A DNA stretch of 64,000 bases from Calliopum simillimum (taxonomy: Eukaryota > Arthropoda > Insecta > Diptera > Lauxaniidae), in contig OX638372.1 in assembly GCA_951812925.1 (NCBI GenBank), forward strand, positions 90,727,058 to 90,791,057. Reading direction: 5' to 3'. Positions 31,534-41,664 of this stretch are shown here, piece after piece (positions within the stretch are counted from its first letter, which is position 1; each line of letters opens with the position of its first letter). The notes under the pieces were generated by a model. It made no database searches. It was not told the DNA's origin and worked only from the letters and a program-made list of their open reading frames with translations. A program made the translations under genes and the position numbers.

Positions 31534-34500
31534 ATGAAAGCGAAGTTCAGTGAAATTATTGATGCCAAGCTGCTTGCTGCAAATGTTAATAGTGATCCCC
31601 TCAACTCAACAACAACGCATCAAGATGCTATGCAGAAACTGTTGGAGTCCCAAACATCTTTTTTGGAAAAATTGACAGCGCTACAACCGCCATTAGCAAA
31701 TGTTGGTGCTACGACTTCGTCACCTACCGCGAACACCGCTGCCCCAGCTGCTGATATACGACTTCCTAAGCTGAATATTCCAATATTTGAAGGTAACTAC
31801 TCTGAATTTAGATCATTCTTTGATTTATTCAACAGCTCAGTGCATAACAACCATACATTGACTGCATCACAGAAGTTTCAATATCTGAAAGGGTTGTTAA
31901 AGGGTGAGCCTGCCATGCTTATACGACATCTTGCTGTGTCAGATCAAAACTACGAGGAAGCCATAAAAAAGATTCAAGATCGTTATGATAAGCCTTCACT
32001 GGTTATTGATTCTTTAATCGAAACATTTTTATCTATATCTAAAGCAGATGACTCTCAAGGTCTTCGAAACGTATCGAATATTGCTGATGAAGTTATACGT
32101 GGGCTTAGAGCGCAAGGCGAGGAAGCAGAGAAACGTGATCCGTGGCTGATACATCTTTTACTTAAAAAAGTCGATAGAGAAACTCATCATTCTTGGGCTG
32201 AGCATTGTAGTAAAACTACATTTCCTACGCTGGAGAATTTTATCATTTTCATCAATGAACGTTGTGATGCATTAGAACGTGTTCCAACTCCAATTGAAAA
32301 GCAACGCGCTGGCGGAACACAATCTAAAATTAAATCCGTCAGAACTTATTCTGGCTACATGAAACGATCCTGTTTTGCGTGCTCTCAAGACCACCATCTT
32401 GCCTATTGCCCTACGTTTATCAAGATGTCTACGCCCAATCGCATAAATTTTGTAAAAGAGAAAAGATTGTGTTTTAATTGTTTGAAGCAGGGACATTCAG
32501 TACAAAATTGTCCATCTAAACACCTTTGTGAATTTTGCAAAGGTCATCATCATTCTTATATTCATCTAGAGCGAAATTCTAACTACAATACGGTCGCAGC
32601 TGCCATGGTGAAAAAAGTGGATTCTCTCCCCACTAAGGATGAGAAAAAATCGAGTGAACTGCCTAAAAAAGTCGAAGCTACAATAGATGCTGTAACTACA
32701 TCAATCAATCTTGCTGCCACATCTGAGGTAAGAAATCTAAATATGCTTTTGCCCACTGCTAGGGTTTTTGTTAAGGACAACATGGGTTGCTTTCAAGGCT
32801 GTAATATTCTATTGGACTCTGGATGCCAGAACACGTTGATTTCCGAGCGGTGTGCAAATAGACTTGGATTACAACGATCTGCCTCTAAAATATTTATCCA
32901 CGGATTGGGAAATAACAAGGCTGGTGCAACACGGGGTATAGTCGAGCTTCAGGTAAAATCTATTTATAATTCTGAAAGTGTTGTCATGCTAGCCCATGTT
33001 TTTAAGAGTCTTACATCTCAATTGCCATGTTCTTCGCTTACAATAAACTATTGGGAAGATATAAAAAATCTGTCTCTTGCTGATCCCAAATTTGATACTC
33101 CAAAGGATATTGACATCCTTGTAGGATATGACTATTTCTTTACTCTATTAAAAGAAGGGCGTATTGTTAAAAATGGTAATTTGCTAGCTCAAAATACAAT
33201 CTTTGGCTATGTTGTTTGTGGAGGTTGTACGTCTGAAAACACCTTTAGTACTTGCCACATAATGACTCAAAATATACCTGAAGTTGATTTGAACCAAACT
33301 TTGCAACTATTTTGGAAACTTGAAAGCGTCCCTCAGATGACTACTACTTTGACTGCTGAAGATCAGCAAGCTGAAGACTTTTATAAATCTACTACTATCC
33401 GTGCTGATAGATATTCAGTCAGACTTCCATTTGTGAAAAATCCTGAAACTGGTAAATCCTATGCGGGGGCCTTAAGACGACAACTGTCTATGGAAAGGAA
33501 ATTTAAATCTAATCCTGATTTAAAACTATCCTATACAGAATTTATGAGTGAATACTTGTCACTGGGTCATATGAAACTTGTTCCCCAGGAGGAAATAAAT
33601 CGTCCGTCCGAAAACGTTTATTACTTGCCTCACCATGCTGTTCTTAGAGAAAATTCTTTAACCACAAAACTAAGAGTGGTATTTGATGGTTCTGCTAAAT
33701 CATCTAATGGAAAATCGCTAAATGACAATTTACTAAAAGGACCAATTTTGCAACAAGACTTAATAGCTGTTCTTTTGAGATATCGTTGTAAGAAGTACTG
33801 CTTTTCGGCAGACATTCAACAAATGTTTCGAATGATAAATGTACAAGAATGTGATCAGGACTATCAGCGCATTTTATGGCGAAATTCACCTAATGAGGAA
33901 GTTCAACATTATCGATTAACTACTGTAACTTATGGCACGCGTCCCGCACCCTATCTTTCTATTCGCACTCTCCTACAGCTGAGTGATGACGAGCATAATC
34001 GGTACCCTATGGCTAGTGAAGCTGTTAAAAATTCATTTTATGTTGACGATTGTATGGCAGGCTCCAATACCCTAAAAGAAGCTCAAGAGCTAGCAGAACA
34101 ATTAAATAATTTGCTTACGGCTGGCGGTTTCCACTTAAGGAAGTGGGCCACAAATCAGAGTAGTATTCTTCAAAAGATTCCAGATAGTGAGAAAATTTAT
34201 AGCATGGTCGATGTGCCATCGGATATGACAGTATGCCTCCTTGGCGTTATTTGGAATCCTATGACTGATTGTTTTTCGTATAAGGTAAAAGAAAATCAAT
34301 ATTGCCTTAACACCAAAAGGAACCTGCTTTCCGAGATTTCGAAAATTTTTGACCCACTTGGCTGGATATCACCTGCAATTATAGCTGTGAAGATAATTAT
34401 ACAGCGACTATGGCTATCCAAACTGGAATGGGATGAGCTGTTGCCTGCTGACATTTTAGACGAAGTCAAACTACTATTTTCAGAGTTTTATTTACTTAAT

Positions 34501-36594
34501 AACATTAATATAAAACGACTTATTTTTTCCACAGAGCCAGTTGTAACCTTTCATGGATTCTGTGATGCCTCCAGCTTAGCCTATGCTGCAGTCATTTATT
34601 GTCGAAAAACGTCAGCAGATGGACAAGTGTCAACTAACATCGTCATATCTAAAACCAAGGTGGCTCCAATGGCCTCACTTTCAATTCCCAGGCTGGAACT
34701 TTGTGCAGCGTATTTGTTAACTCAACTGTTTGAATATTTAGCATCTGTCATTAACTTGAAATTAAATGAAGTGGTTTGCTGGTCTGATAGCAAAACCGTT
34801 TTAGCCTGGTTGTCTTCACATCCATCGAAGTGGAAAACTTTTATTAGTCATCGAACATCCTACATCTTAGAAACTGTTCCCAGTGCGCAATGGCGATATG
34901 TTCCCAGCAAACAGAATCCAGCCGATGCTGCTAGTAGAGGTGTAAGATCCAGCTTCTTAATTAATGATAAATTATGGTTTAATGGTCCATCGTGGTTGCT
35001 TATGGAGGAAAATTGGTGGCCACTATCCGAATCTCAGGATAATATTACAAGTGAAGAACTTCGTCCAGTAAATCATGTGGCTCTAGCTTCAGCTACTTAC
35101 GATCCGGACTCCGTTAGCAGAATAAACAACAGAATTTCCAGTTGGGCTAAAATGGTGCGAGTACTAGCTTACTGCATACGATATGTCAACATTCTCAAAA
35201 ATAAGTGCAGAGACACCTCACCTCTCAAAGTCAAAGAACTTAAGTTTGCTGAACTAAAATTGTATAAATACTATCAAGCGGTTGACTTTTTTGAGATTAT
35301 GTCGTCTATTCAGCAAGGTCAAGCTACCCTAACTAACAAAAAACTACGGAAACTTTCACCATTCGTGGATGCTGATGGGCTGCTGCGTGTTGGCGGAAGA
35401 TTAACTAAAGCTGACCTACCTTATGACAGTCAGCATCAAATAATTCTTCATAAAGACAGCCCAATCGTTCGGAAAATTGTTCACGATTTGCACGTGAAAA
35501 ATCTTCATAGCGGAATTACTTTGTTGTTCGCTACACTGCGGCAAAAATATTGGATAATTGGTGCTCGTGAAATTGTTAAAACTGTAATTCGCCAGTGTGG
35601 AGCTTGCACTCGCTTTAGTGCACGAGCTCAAGAGCAACTTATGGGCGACTTGCCCAAATTTCGTGTCAACGCTGCCTTTCCATTTTACGAAGTTGGATGC
35701 GACTATGCTGGGCCTATATTGTATAAGCAGCACAGTGGCAGAAAGGCCCCGAAAGTCAAAGCATATGTTGCAGTCTTTATCTGCTTAGTGACCAAAGCTG
35801 TTCACCTAGAACTTGTCTCCGATTTGAGTACCGATGCCTTCTTAGCCGCTCTCGATCGATTTGTTGCTAGACGTGGTCTGTGTGGTCATATACACAGCGA
35901 TAATGGAACTAATTTTCAAGGAGCTGCCAGAAAGCTGAATGAAATTCACAAAATGGTAACTTCTTTTGAATCTAATAATGATATTTCGAATTTTTTATCT
36001 TCAAAGGGTATTCAGTGGCACTTCATACCACCAAATACGCCACATTTCGGTGGGTTATGGGAGTCTACAGTCAAGTCTATGAAGTTCCATCTAAGAAGAA
36101 CTATGGGTCAAGCTACACTAAACTTTGAGGAATTATCAACTCTCCTAGCTAGAATTGAGGCTATATTAAATTCGAGGCCTTTAGTCCAAGCTGATTCTGA
36201 TGACGTCCCCTATATAACGCCTGGACATTTCTTAGTTGGAAGGCCCCTGAACTCGTTGCCAGAAGCAGACATAACTCATCTCAAAACTGGGTTATTATCT
36301 AAATGGAGATTGGTTCAACAATTAACTCAATATTTTTGGTCTCGCTGGTCAACTGATTATTTGCTGTCACTTCAACCAAAATCTAAATGGTTGAAAGAAA
36401 AATCTAATCTAATTATTGGTGACGTCGTCCTGATACGTGAAGATAATCTACCTCCCGCTTGCTGGAAACTTGGCCGTGTAATCGAAACCCATGCTGGATC
36501 CGATGGGCTCGTCAGAGTTGTCACTATCAAAACTGAGAATTCAACTTTCAAGAGGCCAGTTGCTAAACTTCATCAATTGCCAAAGGAATGTTGA
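31534..36594 (+). CDS. BEL/Pao gag-pol polyprotein
   Basis: 1686 residues from the first ATG after the frame break; the true gag start was probably at 31430. Gag/DUF1759-like region at about 75-230 (LPKLNIPIFEGNYSEF). CCHC knuckle C313-x2-C-x4-H-x4-C326 plus two other Cys/His clusters (CFACSQDHHLAYC; CEFCKGHHHSYIH). Aspartic protease LLDSGCQNTLIS with D428. RT with YVDD at 836-839. RNase H with D1011 in FCDASS, then the CWSDSKTVLAWL block. Integrase zinc finger (HDLHVKNLHSG...CGAC, about 1315-1360) and DDE acids D1390, D1456, E1510 (SDNGTNF; GGLWES). The C-terminal DUF5641-like tail has IGDVVLIREDNLPPACWKLG. All catalytic residues checked are present; only the gag N-terminus looks damaged. 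Not a host gene. Confidence 0.95.
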   Translation: MKAKFSEIIDAKLLAANVNSDPLNSTTTHQDAMQKLLESQTSFLEKLTALQPPLANVGATTSSPTANTAAPAADIRLPKLNIPIFEGNYSEFRSFFDLFNSSVHNNHTLTASQKFQYLKGLLKGEPAMLIRHLAVSDQNYEEAIKKIQDRYDKPSLVIDSLIETFLSISKADDSQGLRNVSNIADEVIRGLRAQGEEAEKRDPWLIHLLLKKVDRETHHSWAEHCSKTTFPTLENFIIFINERCDALERVPTPIEKQRAGGTQSKIKSVRTYSGYMKRSCFACSQDHHLAYCPTFIKMSTPNRINFVKEKRLCFNCLKQGHSVQNCPSKHLCEFCKGHHHSYIHLERNSNYNTVAAAMVKKVDSLPTKDEKKSSELPKKVEATIDAVTTSINLAATSEVRNLNMLLPTARVFVKDNMGCFQGCNILLDSGCQNTLISERCANRLGLQRSASKIFIHGLGNNKAGATRGIVELQVKSIYNSESVVMLAHVFKSLTSQLPCSSLTINYWEDIKNLSLADPKFDTPKDIDILVGYDYFFTLLKEGRIVKNGNLLAQNTIFGYVVCGGCTSENTFSTCHIMTQNIPEVDLNQTLQLFWKLESVPQMTTTLTAEDQQAEDFYKSTTIRADRYSVRLPFVKNPETGKSYAGALRRQLSMERKFKSNPDLKLSYTEFMSEYLSLGHMKLVPQEEINRPSENVYYLPHHAVLRENSLTTKLRVVFDGSAKSSNGKSLNDNLLKGPILQQDLIAVLLRYRCKKYCFSADIQQMFRMINVQECDQDYQRILWRNSPNEEVQHYRLTTVTYGTRPAPYLSIRTLLQLSDDEHNRYPMASEAVKNSFYVDDCMAGSNTLKEAQELAEQLNNLLTAGGFHLRKWATNQSSILQKIPDSEKIYSMVDVPSDMTVCLLGVIWNPMTDCFSYKVKENQYCLNTKRNLLSEISKIFDPLGWISPAIIAVKIIIQRLWLSKLEWDELLPADILDEVKLLFSEFYLLNNINIKRLIFSTEPVVTFHGFCDASSLAYAAVIYCRKTSADGQVSTNIVISKTKVAPMASLSIPRLELCAAYLLTQLFEYLASVINLKLNEVVCWSDSKTVLAWLSSHPSKWKTFISHRTSYILETVPSAQWRYVPSKQNPADAASRGVRSSFLINDKLWFNGPSWLLMEENWWPLSESQDNITSEELRPVNHVALASATYDPDSVSRINNRISSWAKMVRVLAYCIRYVNILKNKCRDTSPLKVKELKFAELKLYKYYQAVDFFEIMSSIQQGQATLTNKKLRKLSPFVDADGLLRVGGRLTKADLPYDSQHQIILHKDSPIVRKIVHDLHVKNLHSGITLLFATLRQKYWIIGAREIVKTVIRQCGACTRFSARAQEQLMGDLPKFRVNAAFPFYEVGCDYAGPILYKQHSGRKAPKVKAYVAVFICLVTKAVHLELVSDLSTDAFLAALDRFVARRGLCGHIHSDNGTNFQGAARKLNEIHKMVTSFESNNDISNFLSSKGIQWHFIPPNTPHFGGLWESTVKSMKFHLRRTMGQATLNFEELSTLLARIEAILNSRPLVQADSDDVPYITPGHFLVGRPLNSLPEADITHLKTGLLSKWRLVQQLTQYFWSRWSTDYLLSLQPKSKWLKEKSNLIIGDVVLIREDNLPPACWKLGRVIETHAGSDGLVRVVTIKTENSTFKRPVAKLHQLPKEC

Positions 36595-36617
36595 ACGCCG
36601 TTCAAGGCTGGCGGTTA

Positions 36618-36939
36618 TGTTTATGAAAAATATTAAGTTTTATCCTAAGTTTATTTGACTAGAATTTGAATTCTTTAATTTTGAAAATTTTGCTATTTAA
36701 TAATTTAGTTTACACCGCCACTGGTTGTTTTTTCTACTATTTAAAGAACCGTAAAATCATTCGAGTAATTCTTCTTTCTATTTTGCTTTTCACCTAACTG
36801 TTAAATCATACGATTCTAATACTCTCAGTGGCGCATAGCAATGTAACATTTTAAGCTAGTCATAAGAAATTTGACAAAAATAAATTAGTCAGTTATGAAA
36901 CGTTAAACTCAACGCAACTACTTAGTTTGTTCTTAGACA
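36618..36939 (+). repeat. 3' LTR of the BEL/Pao element
   Basis: Identical to the 5' LTR. It is preceded by the purine-rich AAGGCTGGCGG (36605-36614), the likely polypurine primer for plus-strand synthesis, and followed by CCCCT. Confidence 0.95.
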
Positions 36940-36953
36940 CCCCTTTTAAATAA

Positions 36954-37848
36954 AACTAGTAAGGGTGTAAATTTTGGCCTGGCCAAAAAATAAATACCCT
37001 ACACTGCAGTATTTTGAAAAGTTTGCTTATATGGGAGGTGCCACACCCTCTTGTCCGAGTACACCCAGTTTTTGTTCAGAGCTTGCATTTATAGTTTTTA
37101 GTGTCAGTGTGAAATTTAGTTGGATTATCTCAAAAAACTCTTTCAGTATAGCATTTTGAATCTTTTGCTTATATGGGAGGTGCCACGCCCCCTTGTCTGA
37201 TTTCACCCAATTTTTTGCTGAGAGCTTTCATCTATAATTCTTAGTGTCTGAGTCAAATTTGGTTCGAATATCTCAAAAAACGCTTTCAGTATAGCGTTTT
37301 GAAGCTTTTGCTTATATGGGAGGTGCCACGCCCTCTTGTCCGAATTCGCTCAAATTTTTATCAGAGCTTGCGCTTACAATTCGTAGTACTTATATGTATT
37401 GTGGTTGCATTGTCGTGAAAAATACTCCTAAAATTGCATTTTGAATATTATTTTTGTGTGGGCGGTAGGCGTGTCCGTTGACCGATTTTGCTCATTTTCA
37501 ATCCCCCGAGCTAACTTTGACGACGGAGGCAGTGTACCAAATTTCATTGAATTATCTTGCTCAGTTTTCCCAAAAAGTGTACTTCAACACACAGCCAGCC
37601 ACCCAGCCAGCCAGCCAGCCACCCAGCCAGCCAGCCAGCCACCCAGCCAGCCAGCCAGCCACCCAGCCAGCCAGCCAGCCACCCAGCCAGCCAGCCAGCC
37701 AGCCAGACAGACGGACATGGCTATATCGACTCAGGAGGTGACGCTGATCAAGAATATATATACTTTTCTATACCTGCCACGCCTCCTTCTCTGCGTTACA
37801 AACGGAAGGACAAAGTGAATATACCCTGGGTGTAGGGTATAAAAACTA
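36954..37848 (+). mobile_element. DINE-1-like Helentron, full length (copy B)
   Basis: It starts AACTAGTAAGGGTGTAAATT and carries ATACCCTACAC (36994-37004) and its complement GTGTAGGGTAT (37830-37840) as subterminal inverted repeats. In between are three modules of about 130 bp with GGGAGGTGCCACGCCC, the GTAGGCGTGTCCGTTGACCG block, a microsatellite, then GACATGGCTATATCGACTCA and GATCAAGAATATATATACTT. Most complete of the copies. ORFs in it (P-A-S-Q repeats) are microsatellite translations. Confidence 0.87.
37592..37705 (+). repeat. Microsatellite (CAGC)n with ACCC interruptions, 20-bp period
   Basis: About five units of ACCCAGCCAGCCAGCCAGCC inside Helentron copy B. Copy A has only two short units at the same place, so the array has expanded here. 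DINE-1-type elements commonly carry a microsatellite near this position. Confidence 0.92.
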
Positions 37849-38322
37849 ACTACAACAAACAAGAATCAAAATAGTCACATTCGATGTGATTTGCGATGCT
37901 GAATTTGAATCCAACCTCAGAATTGCTTTATCGTGCATATTCTTCTAGATATTCTAACCTAAAAACAAAAAAATTGTTTTTGACATTTTTTGAAGCTATC
38001 TGTCATTTTTTACCAAACTTTAATTAAAAAAATCTTTCGAAAATATTAAACCATTCAAAAGTTACACTACTCCTAAGTTGAAGATTTGCGAAAAATTAAA
38101 ATGTACAAAAAAATGGGAATGGACCTTTCACGTCTTTCACCCTTATTCTACCGAATAGGTACACATGTACCTTTTGCGATTTGAGATCATTACTATTATG
38201 AGTAAAACTTAACTTTTTAACCTATAGTTTCGAGAATGCTCAATCTGACTCAAGTAGTGTATTTTAAGACAAAAATTTGATTTCAGCAACATATTGTGGA
38301 TTCAGGAATCGGTTCCAAAATA

Positions 38323-40090
38323 TCTGTGGTGATAAGGAAAAACTGCTTAAGTCTGATTTTTTCGTTTTGCAGGAGATCACTTTTAAACTTTAAAGTTAAT
38401 TCTGAAATTATTATGCAACCTCTAGTAAAATTTATTTTCCACAGAGCCTCTGTTGTTTAAGGGATAAATTGTTACATCTTTCAATACGTAAGTCGCTCAA
38501 ATTAATGAGTTATTTCTGAAAATAAAACTTAAGCGGTTTTTCCAAACGAAAAAATAAGACATTGCACAACCTATATCCAAATAAGCTGTTTTTCCAATTT
38601 CAATATAATTTGAATTTCATGATATGTGGATATAAGATGTTTTTCCAAGTGCAATTCAATGAATTATGAGAAATGTAAACAATTCATTTAAGTAATAATG
38701 GTTTTATTTTCAAAGCTGTTAACTAAAAACATTCAATAAACATAAGTAAAATTAATCAATAAAATGGAAATGTAAGTTTTCGTTCACTGTATCTTCAACT
38801 AAATCTGGATGTATTTGGTATTTCTTTGGTGACGAGATTGTTGTAAAATGAATGAAGCATGGTTCAATGAACCGGAAGAGATTAATAGGATCTTTTTTCT
38901 TTTTTGACGAAATTTTTATTACAGCAGGTAGTTTAGGTATTTCGGTGAGGTTTCCAGTATTAATACCTTTCTTGAGAATATTAATGACTTTGAAAGGCTC
39001 CTCGTTGTCTAGAGAGGTTTTAAACTCTATCTTACCAAAAGTTATTTTTGAATACTGCAACAATTTCACGCCTTTCCACGTAAAGATTTCGGAATTTGTG
39101 TCCTTATTTCTCCAAATGAATTTTGATGTAGAATAGGAAGAAAAATTTATGATGTCTTCTGAACTCATTTCAACGACTTCAAATTTATTTTTCACTCCAA
39201 CGCTTCTCACGAAATTATACCAATCGTGAGGATGGTGTATTCTGGCAGTGGCTTTCCTTTTCTTTCGTTTCATTAATGCGTGGTCCACATCACACTCCAC
39301 ATGTGTGTGACCTACAACTGAAAACTTATGCTCAATATTTTCGATTGACTTACTGTTTTTGAGGAATGTCATGAACATAGTGCTTAGGAAAGAATTCTTG
39401 TTTTGCCCCACATAAGAATCGCTATAAAAAATTACTGTTTTCGTTTGACTGTCTTTTTTCTCTAAAAGTTAAAAATGTTTGAGCAAGCACGTTTGGCCAA
39501 TGCTTCGTGCCACATTAAACAATATGGAATGTTAGTGTACAGTTGAATTAAAAAGTCCATAATTGCCTTTTATAAAAACTAATAGAAAAAACTATCTTTT
39601 TATATCACTTTTCATTTCCTACATTTTACTGAAAAATCGCTTATCTACTAATAAATATTAGATTCTGCAAAGAGAAAAACATCTTCAATTCATTTAGTAA
39701 CCTCATTTATTCTTATGAATTGCTTGGAAAAACCACTTAACTCACTTAAGAATTAATAAACAAGAATAATTCCTCTGGAAAAATAACTTATCTCAAAATA
39801 ATTCATATTACAGACAATTGTGTATCTTGGAAAAAACGCTTATGTCGCTGTTTTGGCGTTGTTTGTGGATGAGTATTTCAACTCTATATTTTGATTTGGA
39901 AAAATAACCTAAGTTGTTTTAAGCTCTTATTCCTCAACACAATTTCAAATACTTCAAATCATAACCCAAATATTATACAGTGTTATTCAAATTTTGTTCA
40001 GGGATTCTTTTAAATACTGCGAACGTCGTGGTGTTCTTAACTCAATTTTTGCTAAAGTCGACTTAAACAGTTTTTCCTTCCTGCCACAGA
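38323..40090 (-). mobile_element. DNA transposon encoding a DUF7869-like protein
   Basis: TIRs of about 31 bp: left 38323 TCTGTGG....AAGGAAAAACTG, right end its complement ...CCACAGA at 40090. The arms agree at 26 of 31 positions, including AAGGAAAAACTGYTTAAGTC. TA lies directly outside (38321-38322, 40091-40092). Subterminal words TTGGAAAAAnnnCTTA occur at about 39725, 39775, 39833 and 39895, and in the opposite orientation at about 38531, 38583 and 38639. The sequence between 38752 and about 39480 codes on the minus strand. 37849-38320, to the left, holds no gene. Confidence 0.8.
38752..39474 (-). CDS. DUF7869-like transposon protein, C-terminal part
   Basis: The frame is open from about 39474 to the stop at 38752, some 240 residues, with no ATG at its head. 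A polypyrimidine-AG (ACTTTTAG, about 39465) fits a 3' splice site, so this may be a last exon, or the 5' part is deleted. Landmarks: VIFYSDSYVGQNKN (39450-39400), then HKFSVVGHTHVECDVDHAL and a DWYNFV block. The pattern (Y-S-D-x2-x-GQNKN ... H-K-F-x3-GH(ST)-x2-E-x-D) is that of uncharacterised eukaryotic proteins now labelled DUF7869. Its spaced acidic residues suggest an RNase H-like nuclease or transposase core (my inference). Position between TIRs supports a transposase role. Confidence 0.7.
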
Positions 40091-40125
40091 TATATGCATA
40101 CGTAAACTACTGAAAAGGTACACAT

Positions 40126-41656
40126 TAGAGGTGTTTTAAGAATGTATGGAGATCCTTAGTAACAACATCTTGATACTTGACACCCCTCAATTTTGTGAGG
40201 TTGGAAAAAAAATTTTGGGGGTGGGGTGACGGTAAAGGTTGGCGCATCGAGGTCAAAGGTGAGAGAAAAAGAGAAAAAATGTACATACAGCAATACAAAT
40301 CTTTAGGGGTCCCCTCTAGAGGGGTCAAATATAGGACCGACCCACATTACTTTCCACCCTCCAACATTTTTAACCCGCATACTTACCCCCTATCCCTAAC
40401 CCCTAAGGGGGCTCCCATACAAAATTGACATTTTTAGGAAATCGACCCCCACCACTCCCTGGGTGCTTCTAGAAGGGTCAAATGTATGGCTGGTCCCTAA
40501 TATTTTTTCCTCCACAACATTTTTTCCCAACGTACTTACCCTCTATCTCTGACTTTTTAGGGGACTCCCATACAAAAAAGATGTCATAGACAAGAAAAAT
40601 ATGGAAAGAAAATCTTCAAATAGGCCCATAACTGCCCAGAATTCACTCCTAGAGGAGTCAAATATATGACCGACCTCCATTAGCCCCCCTCCAAAGTTTT
40701 TTCTCAGCAAACCTTCCCCCTATTTTCAATCCATAAGGGGGCTCCCATACAAAGCTACAGTTTTTACATAAAATGCCCCCACTGCCCTAACTGGCCCACG
40801 GCTACCCCTAGAAGGGTCAAATATATGACTGACCCCATTATTTTTTTGCGACCTATATTTTACTCCCACATACTTGCCTCATATTTTCAACCCTGAAAGG
40901 GGCTGCCATACAATTTTTTTTATTTTATAAATTTTCCTAGAAATAATGGTGGTCGGTCATACATTTAAATCTTCTAGGAGTACCCATGGTCCAGTTAGGG
41001 CATTGGGGGCAGTTTTTAAAAAAACCGTAACTTTGTATGGGAGCCCCCTTAAGGATTAGAAATAGGGGGTAGGTAAGCTGTGAAACTTTGGAGGGGGTGT
41101 AATGGGGATCGGTCATATATTTGACTCCTCTAGGAGAGACTCCTGGGCAATTATGGGCCTATTTGACGATTTCCTTTCCATATTTTTTATGTCTATGACG
41201 TCAATTTTGTATGGGGGCCCCCTTAAGAGCTAGAGATAGAGGGTAAGTATAGTGCGAAAAAATGTTGAGGAGGAAAAAATATTAGGGGCCAGTCATACAT
41301 TTGACCCTTCTAGGGGCACCCTGGGAGTGGTAGGGGTCGATTTCCTAAAAATCTCAATTTTGTATGGAAGCACTCTTAGGGGTTAGAGGTAAGAGGTAGG
41401 TATGTTTGGTAAAAATGTTGGGGGAGAAAAAATAATGTGGGTCGGTCATACATTTGAACCCTCTAAAGGTTACCCCTCTTGTAGGACTGTAAGTAAATTG
41501 TTTCTCCTTTCCTCTCATCTTTGACCTCGATGCGCCAACCCTTACCCTCACCCCACCCCCAAAATTTTTTTTGCAAACTCATTTTTTTTTTCAACCTCAC
41601 AAAATTGAGGGGTGTCAAGTATCAAAATCCAAAATTCGTGCACTAAAACACCCCTG
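40126..41656. mobile_element. Giant hairpin (foldback) element of hAT type
   Basis: The termini are TAGAGGTGTTTTA (40126) and TAAAACACCCCTG (41656), with GTACACAT on both sides (40118-40125, 41657-41664), an exact 8-bp duplication. The arms, each about 750 bp, are reverse complements along most of their length (for example ATACTTGACACCCCTCAATT at 40171 and its complement near 41605). Each arm is itself built of repeats of about 120 bp with GGGGGCTCCCATACAAA and AGGGGTCAAATATATGACCG words. No coding capacity. Confidence 0.88.
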
Positions 41657-41664
41657 GTACACAT

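Larger units (their letters stand above)
30749..36939 (+). mobile_element. BEL/Pao LTR retrotransposon, full length
   Basis: 6191 bp bounded by 322-bp LTRs (TG...CA) that look identical base for base, flanked by CCCCT at 30744-30748 and 36940-36944 (5-bp target duplication). The primer site follows the 5' LTR and one 1686-residue polyprotein frame spans almost the whole interior. The order protease, RT, RNase H, integrase and the YVDD active site place it in BEL/Pao. It sits about 15 bp upstream of Helentron copy B. Identical LTRs imply a very recent insertion. Confidence 0.97.

Noticed and set aside
37441..37835. Three overlapping frames rich in Pro-Ala-Ser-Gln
   Set aside because: Translations of the CAGC microsatellite and conserved 3' block of the Helentron, seen in copy A as well; no start context, no family.
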